Shown piece after piece: positions 9,798 through 22,479 of a DNA stretch of 64,000 bases. This DNA comes from Bacillus kwashiorkori (lineage in GTDB: Bacteria > Bacillota > Bacilli > Bacillales > Caldibacillaceae), in the NCBI RefSeq assembly GCF_001375515.1, contig NZ_CTDX01000014.1:62001-126000 (forward strand), written 5' to 3'. The stretch's first letter is position 1; each line of letters starts with the position of its first letter. A program made the translations under genes and the position numbers. Below the pieces are notes generated by a model. That model made no database searches, was not told the origin of the DNA, and worked only from the letters and a program-made list of their open reading frames with translations.

Positions 9798-12017
9798 ATG
9801 CAATTTTTAACAGATCGGTTACTGTCGGGATTAAACAAAGAGCAACAAGCGGCAGTAAAGTTAACAGAAGGTCCACTGCTGATTATGGCAGGGGCTGGTA
9901 GTGGCAAAACCCGTGTTTTAACCCATCGAATAGCATATTTAATGGTAGAAAAACAAGTGAATCCTTACAATATTTTAGCCATTACTTTTACGAATAAAGC
10001 CGCCCGTGAAATGAAAGACCGGATTAGACAATTGCTTGGTGGTGCAGCGGAGGAAATATGGATTTCCACTTTTCACTCGATGTGTGTGCGAATTTTAAGA
10101 AGAGACATCGACCGCATCGGGATCAATCGCAACTTTACAATATTAGATTCTGGTGATCAATTATCCGTAGTAAAAGGCATTGTCAAAGAATTAAATATTG
10201 ATCCGAAAAAATTTGATCCTCGTGCTATTCAAGGTACGATTAGTAGCGCGAAAAATGAACTAGTAGATGCAAAGGGATATGAAAAATCTGCAGGTAATTA
10301 TTATGAGAAAGTTGTTGCCGATGTTTTTACTGAATATGAGAAAAGGCTTTTAAAAAACCATGCACTCGATTTTGATGATTTAATCATGAAAACAATTTTA
10401 TTGTTCCAACGAGTGCCAGAAGTATTGGAATACTATCAGCGAAAGTTTCAATATATTCACGTTGATGAGTATCAAGATACGAATAAAGCCCAATATCAAT
10501 TAGTTCAAATGCTTGCTGCGAAATTTAAAAATATTTGTGTTGTTGGTGACTCGGATCAATCGATTTACCGTTGGCGAGGTGCAGACATTGCCAATATTTT
10601 ATCGTTTGAAAAAGATTATGAACATGCAGAGGTTATTTTACTCGAACAAAATTATCGATCTACGAAAACGATTCTACAAGCGGCAAATGAAGTGATAGCG
10701 AATAATAAAAATCGTAAACCGAAAAATTTATGGACGGAAAATTCGCAAGGCAATTTAATCCACTATTATCATGCGGCAACAGAAAGTGAAGAGGCATTAT
10801 TTGTCACTAGTAAAATTGATGAACTTGTCAAGACAAAAAAGCGAAAGTATGCTGATTTCGCCATACTATACCGTACAAATGCCCAATCACGGGTAATGGA
10901 AGAAATGTTAATTAAAGCGAATATTCCATATAAAATTGTTGGCGGTACGAAATTCTATGATCGGAAAGAAATTAAAGACTTACTTGCATATTTGCGTCTA
11001 ATTTCTAACCCAGATGATGATATTAGTTTATCCAGAATCATTAACGTCCCAAAACGGGGAGTTGGCGTTAGTTCTCTAGAAAAAATTGCCCAATATGCTG
11101 GCCGAAATGATATCTCACTTTTTGCTGCATTAAAAGAAGTGGATTTTATCGGATTAACTCCAAAAATAACGAAGGCTTGTATGGAGTTTTATGAGTTAAT
11201 CAATGGTTTTCATCAAATGCAAGAATATTTATCTGTTACGGAATTAACGGAAGAAATTATCGAAAAATCAGGATATAAAGAGATGCTTAAGGCGGAAAAA
11301 TCATTAGAAGCGGAAAGCCGGTTGGAAAACATTGAAGAATTTCTTTCTGTTACGAAAAGTTTTGAAGAAAAAACGGAGGATAAATCGCTTCTCGCCTTCT
11401 TAACAGATCTTGCCCTCATTGCCGATATTGATCGAATGGATGAGGAAGAAGTAGTGGATGATTCCGTTGTGTTAATGACTTTGCATTCAGCGAAAGGGTT
11501 AGAATTTCCGGTCGTGTATTTAATCGGTTTGGAGGAAGGGATTTTTCCTCATAGTCGTAGCTTAATGGATGAAGCGGAAATGGAAGAAGAACGTCGGTTA
11601 ATGTATGTGGGAGTTACAAGGGCGGAAGAAGAATTATTTTTAACAAACGCCCAAATGCGCACACTATACGGACGCACGAATATGAATATGCCTTCCCGGT
11701 TCATTGATGAAATTCCGGCAGAGCTGTTCCTTGACTTAAATGAAGTAAGGAAACAGAAAAGGTCAGAGAGTACAACAGCTGTGACAAACACCATGAATAC
11801 AGTACAGAGAAGGCAGAGAGTAATGGCTCCTATTAGTAGCGGTGGTGAAAAACTTGCATGGAAAGCAGGAGACCGCGCTCAACATAAAAAATGGGGCATT
11901 GGTACGGTTGTTGCAGTATCAGGAAAAGAAGATGACTTGCAATTAGATATTGCTTTTCCGAGTCCAGTAGGTATAAAACGGCTATTAGCTAAATTTGCCC
12001 CTATTGAAAAAGCGTAA
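9798..12017 (+). CDS. pcrA: ATP-dependent 3'-5' DNA helicase PcrA
   Basis: Superfamily 1 helicase of the UvrD/Rep/PcrA group, 739 residues, acting in DNA repair and replication-conflict resolution. Walker A is AGAGSGKT with Lys37. Motif II is DEYQDTN, motif [17 protein letters not shown], motif IV EQNYRST, motif [19 protein letters not shown] and motif [13 protein letters not shown]. The C-terminal tail (about residues 650-739) contains the Tudor-like RNA polymerase-binding segment, with [15 protein letters not shown]. It sits between pcrB and ligA as in other Bacilli. Confidence 0.98.
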   Translation: MQFLTDRLLSGLNKEQQAAVKLTEGPLLIMAGAGSGKTRVLTHRIAYLMVEKQVNPYNILAITFTNKAAREMKDRIRQLLGGAAEEIWISTFHSMCVRILRRDIDRIGINRNFTILDSGDQLSVVKGIVKELNIDPKKFDPRAIQGTISSAKNELVDAKGYEKSAGNYYEKVVADVFTEYEKRLLKNHALDFDDLIMKTILLFQRVPEVLEYYQRKFQYIHVDEYQDTNKAQYQLVQMLAAKFKNICVVGDSDQSIYRWRGADIANILSFEKDYEHAEVILLEQNYRSTKTILQAANEVIANNKNRKPKNLWTENSQGNLIHYYHAATESEEALFVTSKIDELVKTKKRKYADFAILYRTNAQSRVMEEMLIKANIPYKIVGGTKFYDRKEIKDLLAYLRLISNPDDDISLSRIINVPKRGVGVSSLEKIAQYAGRNDISLFAALKEVDFIGLTPKITKACMEFYELINGFHQMQEYLSVTELTEEIIEKSGYKEMLKAEKSLEAESRLENIEEFLSVTKSFEEKTEDKSLLAFLTDLALIADIDRMDEEEVVDDSVVLMTLHSAKGLEFPVVYLIGLEEGIFPHSRSLMDEAEMEEERRLMYVGVTRAEEELFLTNAQMRTLYGRTNMNMPSRFIDEIPAELFLDLNEVRKQKRSESTTAVTNTMNTVQRRQRVMAPISSGGEKLAWKAGDRAQHKKWGIGTVVAVSGKEDDLQLDIAFPSPVGIKRLLAKFAPIEKA

Positions 12018-12222
12018 TTTTAATAAAGATTATGATAAACTACTTTTTCGCCTGTATGAGGGGGAGTATTTCCTCATGTGTTATTTTTTAAAGTGAAAAG
12101 ATAGCCTAGATAGATAAGTTGGAAGAGTATTCAGTAGCGTCCTACTAGTCAATCTGCTACTGGCGTTGTATGAAGTAGTAACAATGTCAAATCCTCTTTT
12201 TAGTGCAGTTTGTAATGATTGA

Positions 12223-14253
<2,031 letters not shown>

Positions 14254-14457
14254 CTCTGTTATTTGAAGCGAAGTATCGGTTTTTTTGCCTTTATATAAAA
14301 AGCGGAAAGGAGGAAACAAGGTAGAGGTATCGGATGTATCAGATAGTATGGTTGATGATTTGAACGTTCCATGCTGTATCTGGCGGGATTTCCTCCCCCA
14401 CTTATCGTTGAATTATGTTTCTCATACGATTAGTTAGGGGTTCCTTGTCTATTTGAG

Positions 14458-15618
14458 ATGAAAAAAATGATGATTTCAGCCTTTCTCCTCATCTTTGTTT
14501 TATCAGGATGTGTGCCTAACTTTGGAGAACAGGAAGAAGTAATACCTGAAGATAAAGATACAGAAGAGAAAGCAATTGTTCCTAACTATCAAATTTCTGA
14601 TTCGTATTATCGGACAATTTCTCCATTTAAGCCTTCCGACTCAAGAGGAACCGTCTTAGAGAGATTGAACTCTCGTTATGATAGTGATGAATTTGAAGAA
14701 GGGTTGCTTCGGATTGCACAAAAAACTTTTTCAACGGAAGATTATATTTTCCAAGATGGTCAATATTTAGATAAGGATACGATTGTTAAATGGCTTAGTA
14801 GGAAATATACAGCGAGCCAACTAAAAGAGCGCAATTTGAGCGAAACAGATAATGTCGGACTAAATCCTACGTTAAATGTTGGTAAAGACGAAGTAGCAGC
14901 CCATGAAAAAAGCCCTTTGTATTTATCACATATTCTGGAACATAATTATTTAGTTAAAACGGACGGAAAAAAAGTAAAACTAGCAGGTATTTCTATTGGT
15001 CTTGCCTTAAACTCCGTGTATTACTACAATACTAAAGATGGTAGATCAAACAGTGTCGAGATTTCTGATACAGAATTGGATAAGCAAGGGAAAAAAATAG
15101 CGGAGGAAATCGTTCAACGTTTGCGAAAAATTGAAGGCTTAGGAAGTGTTCCAATTGTCGTTAGTTTATATAAGCAACAAGAACGGAATTCGGTAATTCC
15201 AGGTAATTTCTTTTCCTATGGTGTTGTAAAGAAGGGTACATCAGTTGATTGGTCGGAAGTGAATGAACAGTATGTACTTTTCCCTTCGTCCATAGCTTCA
15301 TCAAAACAATACCGGGCAGACTTCGAGAAATTTGAACAGTTTCAAAACAATGTCGATAAATATTTTCCAAACTATAATGGGGTCGTCGGTCGTGCGTTTT
15401 ATGCGGAAAATGAAATACGAAAATTGGAGATTGATGTGACAATCCAATTTTTTGGCAAAGCAGAAACAATAGGCTTCGCCCAATATGTCGCCGGTCTACT
15501 TGTTAAATCATTTCCAGAGAATTTGCATGTCGAAATCAATATAAAATCAACAAAAGGCCAAGAAGCATTAATTCTAAAAGAAGCAAACAAAGACGAACCT
15601 TTCGTATATGTTTACTAG
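14458..15618 (+). CDS. camS: CamS-family sex-pheromone-precursor-like lipoprotein
   Basis: 386-residue lipoprotein of the CamS/YerH family (YerH in B. subtilis). The short signal peptide ends in VLSGC with Cys18 as the lipidation residue. The mature domain includes YYRTISPFKPSDSRG and the repeated fold with GNFFSYGVVKKG and VVGRAFY. In staphylococci and enterococci, signal peptides of this type are cut to release mating pheromones; nothing shows that here. No good Shine-Dalgarno lies before ATG 14458, and ATG 14467 is an alternative. Position after ligA is conserved in Bacillus. Confidence 0.88.
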   Translation: MKKMMISAFLLIFVLSGCVPNFGEQEEVIPEDKDTEEKAIVPNYQISDSYYRTISPFKPSDSRGTVLERLNSRYDSDEFEEGLLRIAQKTFSTEDYIFQDGQYLDKDTIVKWLSRKYTASQLKERNLSETDNVGLNPTLNVGKDEVAAHEKSPLYLSHILEHNYLVKTDGKKVKLAGISIGLALNSVYYYNTKDGRSNSVEISDTELDKQGKKIAEEIVQRLRKIEGLGSVPIVVSLYKQQERNSVIPGNFFSYGVVKKGTSVDWSEVNEQYVLFPSSIASSKQYRADFEKFEQFQNNVDKYFPNYNGVVGRAFYAENEIRKLEIDVTIQFFGKAETIGFAQYVAGLLVKSFPENLHVEINIKSTKGQEALILKEANKDEPFVYVY

Positions 15619-15653
15619 GTATAGCCAATGTATTCGGCTATACCTCTTTTTTT
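15616..15653 (+). terminator. Terminator after camS
   Basis: Perfect arms AGGTATAGCC (15617-15626) and GGCTATACCT (15636-15645) followed by eight T residues. Confidence 0.9.
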
Positions 15654-15655
15654 GG

Positions 15656-15691
15656 TTGGGGACAGTCCCCCACTGCTTTAAAGCGCTAAAG
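15656..15691 (+). repeat. GGGGACAGTCCCC palindromic repeat, copy 1
   Basis: TGGGGACAGTCCCCCA is followed by GCTTTAAAGCGCTAAAG, which contains a second palindrome (GCTTTAAAGC). The same bipartite unit recurs at 41350. It lies between the camS terminator and the rocA promoter. Confidence 0.8.
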
Positions 15692-15707
15692 TATGTTCGC
15701 ATATTCA

Positions 15708-15761
15708 TTGAAGGGGAAAAGTAAAACGTGCTAGAATAGAGGGGAAATGGAAACGCTTTTA
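15708..15761 (+). promoter_or_regulatory. rocA promoter with candidate cre
   Basis: TTGAAG (15708-15713) and TAGAAT (15732-15737) are spaced by 18 bases, with TG one base before the -10. Just downstream, TGGAAACGCTTTTA (15748-15761) resembles a cre site and would place CcpA over the early transcribed region. B. subtilis rocA instead uses sigma-L and RocR; no sigma-L site was seen here. Confidence 0.5.
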
Positions 15762-15780
15762 TACATAGGAGGGGAAATGG

Positions 15781-17328
15781 ATGGTATTACCTTACAAACA
15801 TGAACCATTTACGGATTTTTCGAATGAGGATAATCGGAAGAAGTTTTTAGCTGGTCTAGACCTTGTAAATAGTTATTTAGGGAAGGACTATGATTTAGTA
15901 ATTGGCGGTCAACGAGTGACAACAGAAGAAAAGATTATTTCTATAAATCCAGCAAATAAAGAAGAGGTTATTGGCCGTGTAGCAAAGGCAAGTCGTGACT
16001 TAGCAGAACAAGCGATGCAAGAGGCACTAAAAGCATTTGAAACATGGAGAAAGTCTAAGCCGGAAATGCGCGCAGATATTTTATTTAAAGCGGCGAATAT
16101 CGTTCGGATGAGAAAGACGGAGTTTAGTGCGCTATTAGTAAAAGAGGCTGGGAAATCTTGGAGAGAAGCGGATGCGGATGTGGCAGAGGGCATTGACTTT
16201 ATGGAATATTACGCAAGGCAAATGCTGGAGTTAAAAGAGGGAGTTCCCGTTGAATCGAGACCGGGTGAGTTAAACAAATTTTTCTACATCCCACTAGGAG
16301 TCGGCGTCGTGATTTCCCCGTGGAATTTTGCCTTTGCAATAATGGCAGGAACAACAGTTGCTGCTTTAGTTACTGGAAATACCGTTTTACTAAAACCTGC
16401 TTCAGCTACTCCAGTCGTTGCAGCTAAGTTTGTGGAAGTTTTGGAAGAAGCAGGCTTACCTGCAGGAGTTCTGAACTATATACCTGGAAGTGGATCGGAA
16501 ATTGGGGACTATTTAGTCGATCATCCGAAGACACGTTTTATTAGTTTCACTGGTTCACGTGAAGTTGGTGTAAGAATATATGAGCGCGCTGCGATAGTTC
16601 AACCTGGACAAATTTGGCTTAAGCGGGTTATCGCTGAAATGGGCGGTAAGGATACGATTGTTGTCGATAAAGAGGCAGATTTGGAATTGGCGGCTCAATC
16701 CATCGTAGCGTCAGCTTTCGGATTTTCTGGACAAAAATGTTCAGCCTGTTCACGTGTTGTTGTTGTTGAAGATGTTTATGAACAAGTGATAAATAGAGTG
16801 ACCGAATTAACAAATCAATTACAAGTTGGTGATCCTGCATTATTTGAAAATTATACAGGGCCTGTTGTAGATCAAGCAGCATTCGATAAAATTATGAAGT
16901 ATATTGAAATTGGTAAACAAGAAGGAACCCTCGTAGCGGGTGGTGAAGGCGATAATAGTAAAGGATACTTTATTAAGCCAACTGTATTTAAAGATGTTGC
17001 TCCGGATGCGGTCGTTATGCAAGAAGAAATTTTTGGCCCAGTCGTTGCTTTTACGAAAGCGAAGGATTTTGATCAAGCAATCGAAATTGCCAACAACACA
17101 GAATATGGTCTAACTGGTGCAGTAATTTCAAATAACCGTGATCATATTGAGAAAGCTCGGGAAGACTTCCATGTCGGCAACCTCTACTTTAACCGTGGGT
17201 GTACGGGGGCAATTGTTGGCTATCAACCTTTTGGTGGTTTCAATATGTCAGGAACTGATTCGAAAGCTGGTGGTCCGGATTACCTCCTTCTTCACATGCA
17301 AGCAAAAACAACGTCAGAAATGTTTTAA
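15781..17328 (+). CDS. rocA: 1-pyrroline-5-carboxylate (glutamate semialdehyde) dehydrogenase
   Basis: Oxidises glutamate-gamma-semialdehyde to glutamate with NAD+, the last step of proline and arginine breakdown. The 515-residue length and the N-terminal extension before the aldehyde dehydrogenase core fit the RocA/PutC group. Visible motifs: [12 protein letters not shown] (cofactor site), FTGSREVG, general-base Glu286 in AEMGGKD and nucleophile Cys320 in SGQKCSAC. A second aldehyde dehydrogenase of another subfamily is at 27173. No proline dehydrogenase lies next to it. Copies of a palindromic repeat sit on both sides of the gene in inverted orientation. Confidence 0.93.
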   Translation: MVLPYKHEPFTDFSNEDNRKKFLAGLDLVNSYLGKDYDLVIGGQRVTTEEKIISINPANKEEVIGRVAKASRDLAEQAMQEALKAFETWRKSKPEMRADILFKAANIVRMRKTEFSALLVKEAGKSWREADADVAEGIDFMEYYARQMLELKEGVPVESRPGELNKFFYIPLGVGVVISPWNFAFAIMAGTTVAALVTGNTVLLKPASATPVVAAKFVEVLEEAGLPAGVLNYIPGSGSEIGDYLVDHPKTRFISFTGSREVGVRIYERAAIVQPGQIWLKRVIAEMGGKDTIVVDKEADLELAAQSIVASAFGFSGQKCSACSRVVVVEDVYEQVINRVTELTNQLQVGDPALFENYTGPVVDQAAFDKIMKYIEIGKQEGTLVAGGEGDNSKGYFIKPTVFKDVAPDAVVMQEEIFGPVVAFTKAKDFDQAIEIANNTEYGLTGAVISNNRDHIEKAREDFHVGNLYFNRGCTGAIVGYQPFGGFNMSGTDSKAGGPDYLLLHMQAKTTSEMF

Positions 17329-17396
17329 TGGAGAACGAATGAATGTACATTAACTTCACTTATATTATAAGCTAGTAATTAATTTTCAATACGAAG

Positions 17397-17448
17397 AAAA
17401 AAGCCGTTAAAACCCCTAGCTAAGGGAGGGTTTTAACGGCTTTAAATT
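17397..17448 (+). terminator. Terminator of rocA
   Basis: Perfect 15-base arms: AAGCCGTTAAAACCC (17401-17415) and GGGTTTTAACGGCTT (17428-17442), flanked by A- and T-rich ends that could work in both directions. Confidence 0.85.
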
Positions 17449-17464
17449 TCGCCCACGCCCACGC

Positions 17465-17483
17465 TTGGGGGACTGTCCCCAAC
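17465..17483 (-). repeat. GGGGACAGTCCCC palindromic repeat, copy 2 (inverted)
   Basis: TTGGGGGACTGTCCCCAAC is the reverse complement of the 5' half of copy 1 at 15656, including the flanking GTTGGGG. It lacks the GCTTTAAAGC half. With copy 1 it brackets rocA. Confidence 0.75.
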
Positions 17484-17673
17484 AATTCTAAAAGTATTGA
17501 ATTTTTATTTGAAAACAGGTAAGCTATTATATGAATGTTCGGTTTTTCACAATTTATTAATCGGCAATAATAACCATCAAATAGGAAGTCACAATCCAGA
17601 CTGGGTGAATAGACTGTAAGGAAGAAAACGCATATTAAAATAGATTAATACGCAAATTTAGGAGTGTATTTCG

Positions 17674-18129
17674 ATGGGCGGACCAAACTTAGATGATTAT
17701 TTAACAAAAGGAATGTATGGCGAGAAACAAATTAAAGCTGATGAGCGGCGAAAGTTTCTTGGAACTATAAGAGAACGGGTTGTCGTTGTACTTACGAACG
17801 AACAAATATATGAAGATAAATTATCGAAGCAAATAGGGGATTATATGAAATCCAATCCAAAAGCGAAACTTTTACTGAATGGTGCAATTAATTACGATTT
17901 CCTGCGCAAATATATTCAATTGGCGGATAAACATCACATCCCATTTACTATCGTTAATAAAGATACAGAAACAAACATTGGCCTTGTTTTGACATATGAC
18001 TATGCGATTGATAAAGAAAATATCTATTTAAAAGATGAAGATGATCTGTTAGAAACGGAGCAAACGCCAAAAAGTACAAACGAAGAAACAGGTGGCCTAA
18101 AATCCTTTCTTAAAAAATTATTAAGGTAA
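17674..18129 (+). CDS. yueI: YueI family protein (DUF1694)
   Basis: 151-residue soluble protein of the YueI/DUF1694 family. Recognised from the N-terminal LDDYLTKGMYGEKQIKADER and RKFLGTIRERVVVVLT, with LLLNGAINYDFLRKYIQLAD in the middle. The last 25 residues are charged and variable. ATG 17674 follows TTTAGGAGTG. It stands alone between rocA and gatC and is closed by a hairpin terminator. Function unknown. Confidence 0.85.
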   Translation: MGGPNLDDYLTKGMYGEKQIKADERRKFLGTIRERVVVVLTNEQIYEDKLSKQIGDYMKSNPKAKLLLNGAINYDFLRKYIQLADKHHIPFTIVNKDTETNIGLVLTYDYAIDKENIYLKDEDDLLETEQTPKSTNEETGGLKSFLKKLLR

Positions 18130-18216
18130 ATAGTTTCTATCAGCTTTTAACAGGTTGGCGCGACAATGTTTAAACTGTAACCTTATCATACGAAGCTCAA
18201 AAAGTGTTCATATAAC

Positions 18217-18280
18217 AATCAGACAGCCCTTTCCAGAACGTACCTTCGTTCTGCAAATAAAGGTGTCTGATTATTTTTTT
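18217..18280 (+). terminator. Terminator after yueI
   Basis: Outer arms AATCAGACAGCCCTTT (18217-18232) and AAAGGTGTCTGATT (18259-18272), with an inner CAGAACG/CGTTCTG stem and a final T-run. The rest of 18130-18593 holds no supported gene. Confidence 0.75.
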
Positions 18281-18525
18281 AGAAGAAAGTGCCCAAACAC
18301 GTCTGACCAGACTGCTTTGTTTTTTACTTCCAAAAACGCGGCGTTGGCCAAAACTCTAACTCTTTCTATCAATACTTTACCTACTTAAGCTAGCGTATGA
18401 GTAAAATTATAGTAGGCAGAAAGATATGTTCTTCCCCGTTCATTTCGTGATTGTCCAATAGAGCGCTTACTAAATAACCCACAAGCACTATTTTCAAAAA
18501 CATGATAAAATATCCATGGATAACA

Positions 18526-18555
18526 TTGCCTTACTAATTTCCGTTTTGCTATGAT
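18526..18555 (+). promoter_or_regulatory. Sigma-A promoter of gatCAB
   Basis: TTGCCT (18526-18531) and TATGAT (18550-18555) are spaced by 18 bases, about 40 bases before the gatC start. Confidence 0.6.
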
Positions 18556-18593
18556 AAAGAATAGTGTTTGGTAAATTTTTTGGAGGTGAGATT

Positions 18594-18884
18594 ATGTCAA
18601 GAATTTCTAAAGAACAAGTACAACACGTAGCCCATTTGGCACGGTTGGAAATAACAGAAGAAGAAACAGAATTATTCACATCTCAATTAGATGCAATTAT
18701 TTCTTTTGCAGAAGAATTAAATGAATTAGATACATCCAATGTAACACCTACATCCCATGTATTAGAAATGAAAAATGTGATGCGCGAAGATGCTTCTGGA
18801 AAAGGATTGCCTCGCGAGGAAGTTTTAAAAAATGCACCAGATCATCAAAATGGACTCATTCGCGTGCCGCAAATATTAGAATAA
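18594..18884 (+). CDS. gatC: Asp-tRNA(Asn)/Glu-tRNA(Gln) amidotransferase subunit C
   Basis: Small 96-residue subunit that holds GatA and GatB together in the amidotransferase converting Glu-tRNA(Gln) to Gln-tRNA(Gln). Family motifs: [16 protein letters not shown] and [12 protein letters not shown], with a C-terminal [19 protein letters not shown] 18594 has GGAGGTGAG just upstream and gives the normal length; the frame is open 10 codons further but without a binding site. It is 13 bases from gatA. Confidence 0.97.
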   Translation: MSRISKEQVQHVAHLARLEITEEETELFTSQLDAIISFAEELNELDTSNVTPTSHVLEMKNVMREDASGKGLPREEVLKNAPDHQNGLIRVPQILE

Positions 18885-18897
18885 GGAGGGAAAAAAC

Positions 18898-20358
18898 ATG
18901 GCTTTGTTTGACCATAAATTAAAGGACCTTCATGAATTGCTAGATAAGAAAGAGATTTCCGTTTCCGACCTAGTTGCTGAAGCTTTTAACAGAATACATG
19001 AAGTAGACGGGAAAGTAAAAGCATTTTTAACATTAGATGAAGAACGGGCGAAAGAGCGGGCAAAATCCCTCGACACTGTATTACAAAATGAAGGAAAAAA
19101 AGGTTTGCTCTTCGGGATACCGATTGGGATTAAAGATAATATTGTCACGAAAAACCTTCGAACAACTTGTGCGAGTAAAATGTTAGAAAACTTTGACCCC
19201 ATTTACGATGCAACAGTTATGGAAAAATTAGCTGATGCAGGTACGATAACAATAGGTAAATTAAATATGGACGAGTTTGCAATGGGATCGTCCACCGAAA
19301 ACTCCTACTTCCAAAATACATATAATCCGTGGAATTTAGACTATGTTCCCGGTGGTTCATCTGGTGGCTCTGCAGCAGCTGTTGCGGCTGGGGAAGTACC
19401 ATTTACTCTCGGTTCCGATACTGGTGGATCCATTCGACAACCAGCAGCATATTGTGGCGTTGTTGGGTTGAAACCGACATACGGCCGTGTTTCACGCTAT
19501 GGTCTTGTCGCTTTTGCTTCATCTTTTGACCAAATTGGGCCAATTACGAAAACGGTAGAAGACAATGCCTATCTTTTCCAAGCAATTGCAGGAGTTGATC
19601 CGAAAGATTCTACTTCCGCTAATATCACTGTTTCTGACGTTACTGCTAGTTTAACTGGTGATATTAAAGGCTTACGAATTGCTGTACCAAAGGAATACCT
19701 TAGTGAAGGTGTAAGTGAAGAAGCCCGTCAAGCAGTGATGGCTGCCTTAAAAACATTAGAAAATTTAGGAGCTACTTGGGAAGAAGTTTCTTTACCACAC
19801 TCTAAATACGCATTAGCTACGTATTATATTTTAGCTTCATCAGAGGCGTCTTCTAACTTAGCAAGATTTGATGGGGTTCGTTACGGTTACCGTACACCAA
19901 ATGCGAAAAATCTAGAGGAACTGTTCAAGAAGACACGTCGAGAAGGATTTGGTGACGAAGTAAAACGTCGGATTATGCTCGGAACATTCGCATTAAGTTC
20001 TGGATATTACGATGCTTATTATAAAAAAGCCCAACAAGTTCGCACATTAATTAAAAATGACTTTGAAAAGGTTTTTGAAAAATATGATGTAATTGTTGGT
20101 CCAACAACTCCAACAGCTGCATTTAAAATTGGTGAAAACATTAATGATCCATTAACAATGTATGCTAATGATATTTTGACAATCCCTGTCAACTTAGCTG
20201 GAGTTCCTGGCTTGTCTATTCCATGCGGTTTTTCAAGTAATGGTCTTCCTTTAGGTTTACAAATTATTGGAAAACACTTTGATGAAGCGACCGTATATCG
20301 TGTTGCCCATGCATTTGAACAAGCAACTGACTATCATAAACAAAAACCACAATTGTAA
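18898..20358 (+). CDS. gatA: Glutamyl-tRNA(Gln) amidotransferase subunit A
   Basis: Glutaminase subunit that supplies ammonia to GatB. It belongs to the amidase-signature family. The catalytic triad is visible as Lys79 (IGIKDN), cis-Ser154 (GGSSGGS) and Ser178 ([11 protein letters not shown]). The length of 486 residues is normal. ATG 18898 follows AGGAGGG, and the next gene starts 13 bases after its stop, consistent with one operon. Confidence 0.98.
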   Translation: MALFDHKLKDLHELLDKKEISVSDLVAEAFNRIHEVDGKVKAFLTLDEERAKERAKSLDTVLQNEGKKGLLFGIPIGIKDNIVTKNLRTTCASKMLENFDPIYDATVMEKLADAGTITIGKLNMDEFAMGSSTENSYFQNTYNPWNLDYVPGGSSGGSAAAVAAGEVPFTLGSDTGGSIRQPAAYCGVVGLKPTYGRVSRYGLVAFASSFDQIGPITKTVEDNAYLFQAIAGVDPKDSTSANITVSDVTASLTGDIKGLRIAVPKEYLSEGVSEEARQAVMAALKTLENLGATWEEVSLPHSKYALATYYILASSEASSNLARFDGVRYGYRTPNAKNLEELFKKTRREGFGDEVKRRIMLGTFALSSGYYDAYYKKAQQVRTLIKNDFEKVFEKYDVIVGPTTPTAAFKIGENINDPLTMYANDILTIPVNLAGVPGLSIPCGFSSNGLPLGLQIIGKHFDEATVYRVAHAFEQATDYHKQKPQL

Positions 20359-20370
20359 GGGGTGAAACTA

Positions 20371-21801
20371 ATGAATTTTGAAGCAGTAATAGGTTTAGAA
20401 GTTCACGTGGAACTAAAGACCGAGTCGAAAATCTTTTCACCGGCACCAGCTCATTTTGGGGCGGAACCGAACACAAATACGAATGTTATTGACTTAGGTT
20501 ATCCAGGTGTGCTACCTGTATTAAATAAACGTGCGGTTGAGTTTGCGATGAAAGCAGCAATGGCGTTGAACTGTGAAATTGCTACCGATACAAAATTTGA
20601 TCGGAAAAACTACTTTTATCCTGACAACCCGAAGGCTTACCAAATTTCCCAATATGACAAACCAATTGGTCAAAATGGTTGGATTGAAATTGAAGTCGGC
20701 GGTAAGATAAAACGCATCGGAATTACCAGACTTCATTTGGAAGAAGATGCAGGAAAACTATTCCATGGACAAGACGGGCACTCCCTCGTTGACTTTAACC
20801 GTCAAGGAACGCCATTAATTGAAATTGTATCTGAACCAGATATGCGCACGCCGGAGGAAGCTTACCTTTACTTGGAAAAATTAAAATCCATTATTCAATA
20901 TACAGGAGTTTCTGATGTACGGATGGAGGAAGGTTCGTTGCGCTGTGATGCGAATATTTCTTTGCGTCCGATCGGTCAAGAGCAGTTTGGGACAAAAACG
21001 GAATTGAAGAACTTGAACTCCTTTAATTTTGTTCGAAAGGGTCTAGAGTTTGAAGCTGACCGTCAAGAAAAGGTGTTATTGTCTGGTGGCGTAATTCAAC
21101 AAGAGACCCGACGCTTTGATGAAGCGACAGGACAAACAATTTTAATGCGGGTGAAAGAAGGATCCGAAGACTATCGCTATTTCCCTGAACCTGATTTAGT
21201 CGATCTCTACATAGATGAAGAGTGGAAAGCCCGTGTTCGTGAGACGATTCCAGAATTACCAGATGCGCGTAAAAAACGCTATGTTGAACAACTTGGCCTG
21301 CCAGCTTATGACGCAATGGTATTGACTTTAACGAAAGAAATGTCCGATTTCTTTGAAGCTACGATTGCAGCAGGAGCGGATGTGAAACTGGCATCGAACT
21401 GGTTAATGGGTGAGGTGTCTGCTTACTTAAACGCTGAACAAAAAGAATTGCATGATACCCCACTCACACCTGAAAGTTTAGCGAAAATGATTAAACTTAT
21501 TAGTGATGGCACTTTATCATCCAAACTAGCGAAAAAAGTGTTTAAAGAACTAGTGGAAAAAGGCGGCGATCCGGAAAAAATCGTCAAGGAAAAAGGGTTA
21601 GTACAAATTTCTGATGAAGGCGAATTATTAAAAATTGTCACTGAAATTTTAGACGCTAATGAACAATCAGTGATTGATTTTAAAAATGGAAAAGACCGTG
21701 CGCTAGGATTTTTAGTAGGGCAAATTATGAAAGCGACAAAAGGACAAGCGAACCCACCACTTGTGAATAAATTGTTACTACAAGAGATGGATAAACGGTA
21801 A
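20371..21801 (+). CDS. gatB: Aspartyl/glutamyl-tRNA amidotransferase subunit B
   Basis: tRNA-binding and kinase subunit of GatCAB, 476 residues. Motifs: [15 protein letters not shown] at the N-terminus, [29 protein letters not shown] and [17 protein letters not shown]; the helical and YqeY-like tail covers about the last 150 residues. I use ATG 20371 behind AAGGGGTG. The GTG at 20362 is part of that ribosome binding site. Confidence 0.98.
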   Translation: MNFEAVIGLEVHVELKTESKIFSPAPAHFGAEPNTNTNVIDLGYPGVLPVLNKRAVEFAMKAAMALNCEIATDTKFDRKNYFYPDNPKAYQISQYDKPIGQNGWIEIEVGGKIKRIGITRLHLEEDAGKLFHGQDGHSLVDFNRQGTPLIEIVSEPDMRTPEEAYLYLEKLKSIIQYTGVSDVRMEEGSLRCDANISLRPIGQEQFGTKTELKNLNSFNFVRKGLEFEADRQEKVLLSGGVIQQETRRFDEATGQTILMRVKEGSEDYRYFPEPDLVDLYIDEEWKARVRETIPELPDARKKRYVEQLGLPAYDAMVLTLTKEMSDFFEATIAAGADVKLASNWLMGEVSAYLNAEQKELHDTPLTPESLAKMIKLISDGTLSSKLAKKVFKELVEKGGDPEKIVKEKGLVQISDEGELLKIVTEILDANEQSVIDFKNGKDRALGFLVGQIMKATKGQANPPLVNKLLLQEMDKR

Positions 21802-21921
21802 ATTGTTGACATTCACTACGAATAAAAATAGATGTAACTTCCCGTTGGGGGCTGTCCGAAAAGTAAAAACCCTCAAAAAAGCGGTAAACAACAGTTGATA
21901 TATCAAGGGTTTGAAACATAA

Positions 21922-21982
21922 AGAGGGGCTATCCAGAAGTTGAAAATACGACTTTCTGGATAGCCCCTTATTTATTTTTGCT
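21922..21982 (+). terminator. Terminator after gatB
   Basis: Arms AGGGGCTATCCAGAAGT (21924-21940) and ACTTTCTGGATAGCCCCTT (21951-21969), followed by ATTTATTTTTG. A related but unpaired GGGGGCTGTCCGAAAAG stands at 21846-21862. Confidence 0.8.
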
Positions 21983-22247
21983 TCGGTGTGATGGATGGAT
22001 GTGCCAGAGATATCGTAACAATCATTGTAGTAATTCCCCATCTTTCGCCCCTATCAACAGGCTTTCCACGATAAATTCTTTCCTTGATATAATCTAGAAA
22101 ATATAGAAACCTTTCAACAGTGTTAACGTATTTATATACATACTAAACTATGCATGCCGCATCCCTTATGGTGAACTCTAAATGTAATCTTGTTGTAAAA
22201 CGCTATTTGCCCATTGTGCTCTAGCTAATTATTCGCTAAAAAAACTT

Positions 22248-22330
22248 GACCAATTAGGAAGGAAAATAATAATTAGGTGTAATTAATACCCCATATTTGC
22301 CTGACCAATTAGGAAGAAAATTAATTATGA
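22248..22330 (+). repeat. Pair of direct repeats before the BaxI gene
   Basis: TGACCAATTAGGAAG occurs at 22248 and again at 22302, each followed by AAAATAAT-like sequence and TTA(G/T)G(A/T)G, so the starts are 54 bases apart. They lie in the 678-base gap between gatB and the BaxI gene. Purpose unknown; either a duplicated operator or a local tandem duplication. The rest of the gap shows nothing clear. Confidence 0.55.
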
Positions 22331-22479
22331 GATGAACCGTTAAACATCTGTTAATTTTGTGAGTTCTAAGAAAATTTATCACTTAGAAAAAAAGGTAACA
22401 AAATAATAAGCCTGTCCGTGAAAGAACAGAGACGATCACGAATACAATAATCATGGATGCAATGAATGGAGGGAAAATA

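Noticed and set aside
18155-18388. Plus-strand frame of 77 codons with a CxxC near its start
   Set aside because: It runs straight through the yueI terminator hairpin, has no binding site and no recognisable domain.
21846-21862. GGGGGCTGTCCGAAAAG as a member of the GGGGACAGTCCCC repeat family
   Set aside because: Only the G-run and GTCC are shared and it is not palindromic; it is more like half of a terminator stem.
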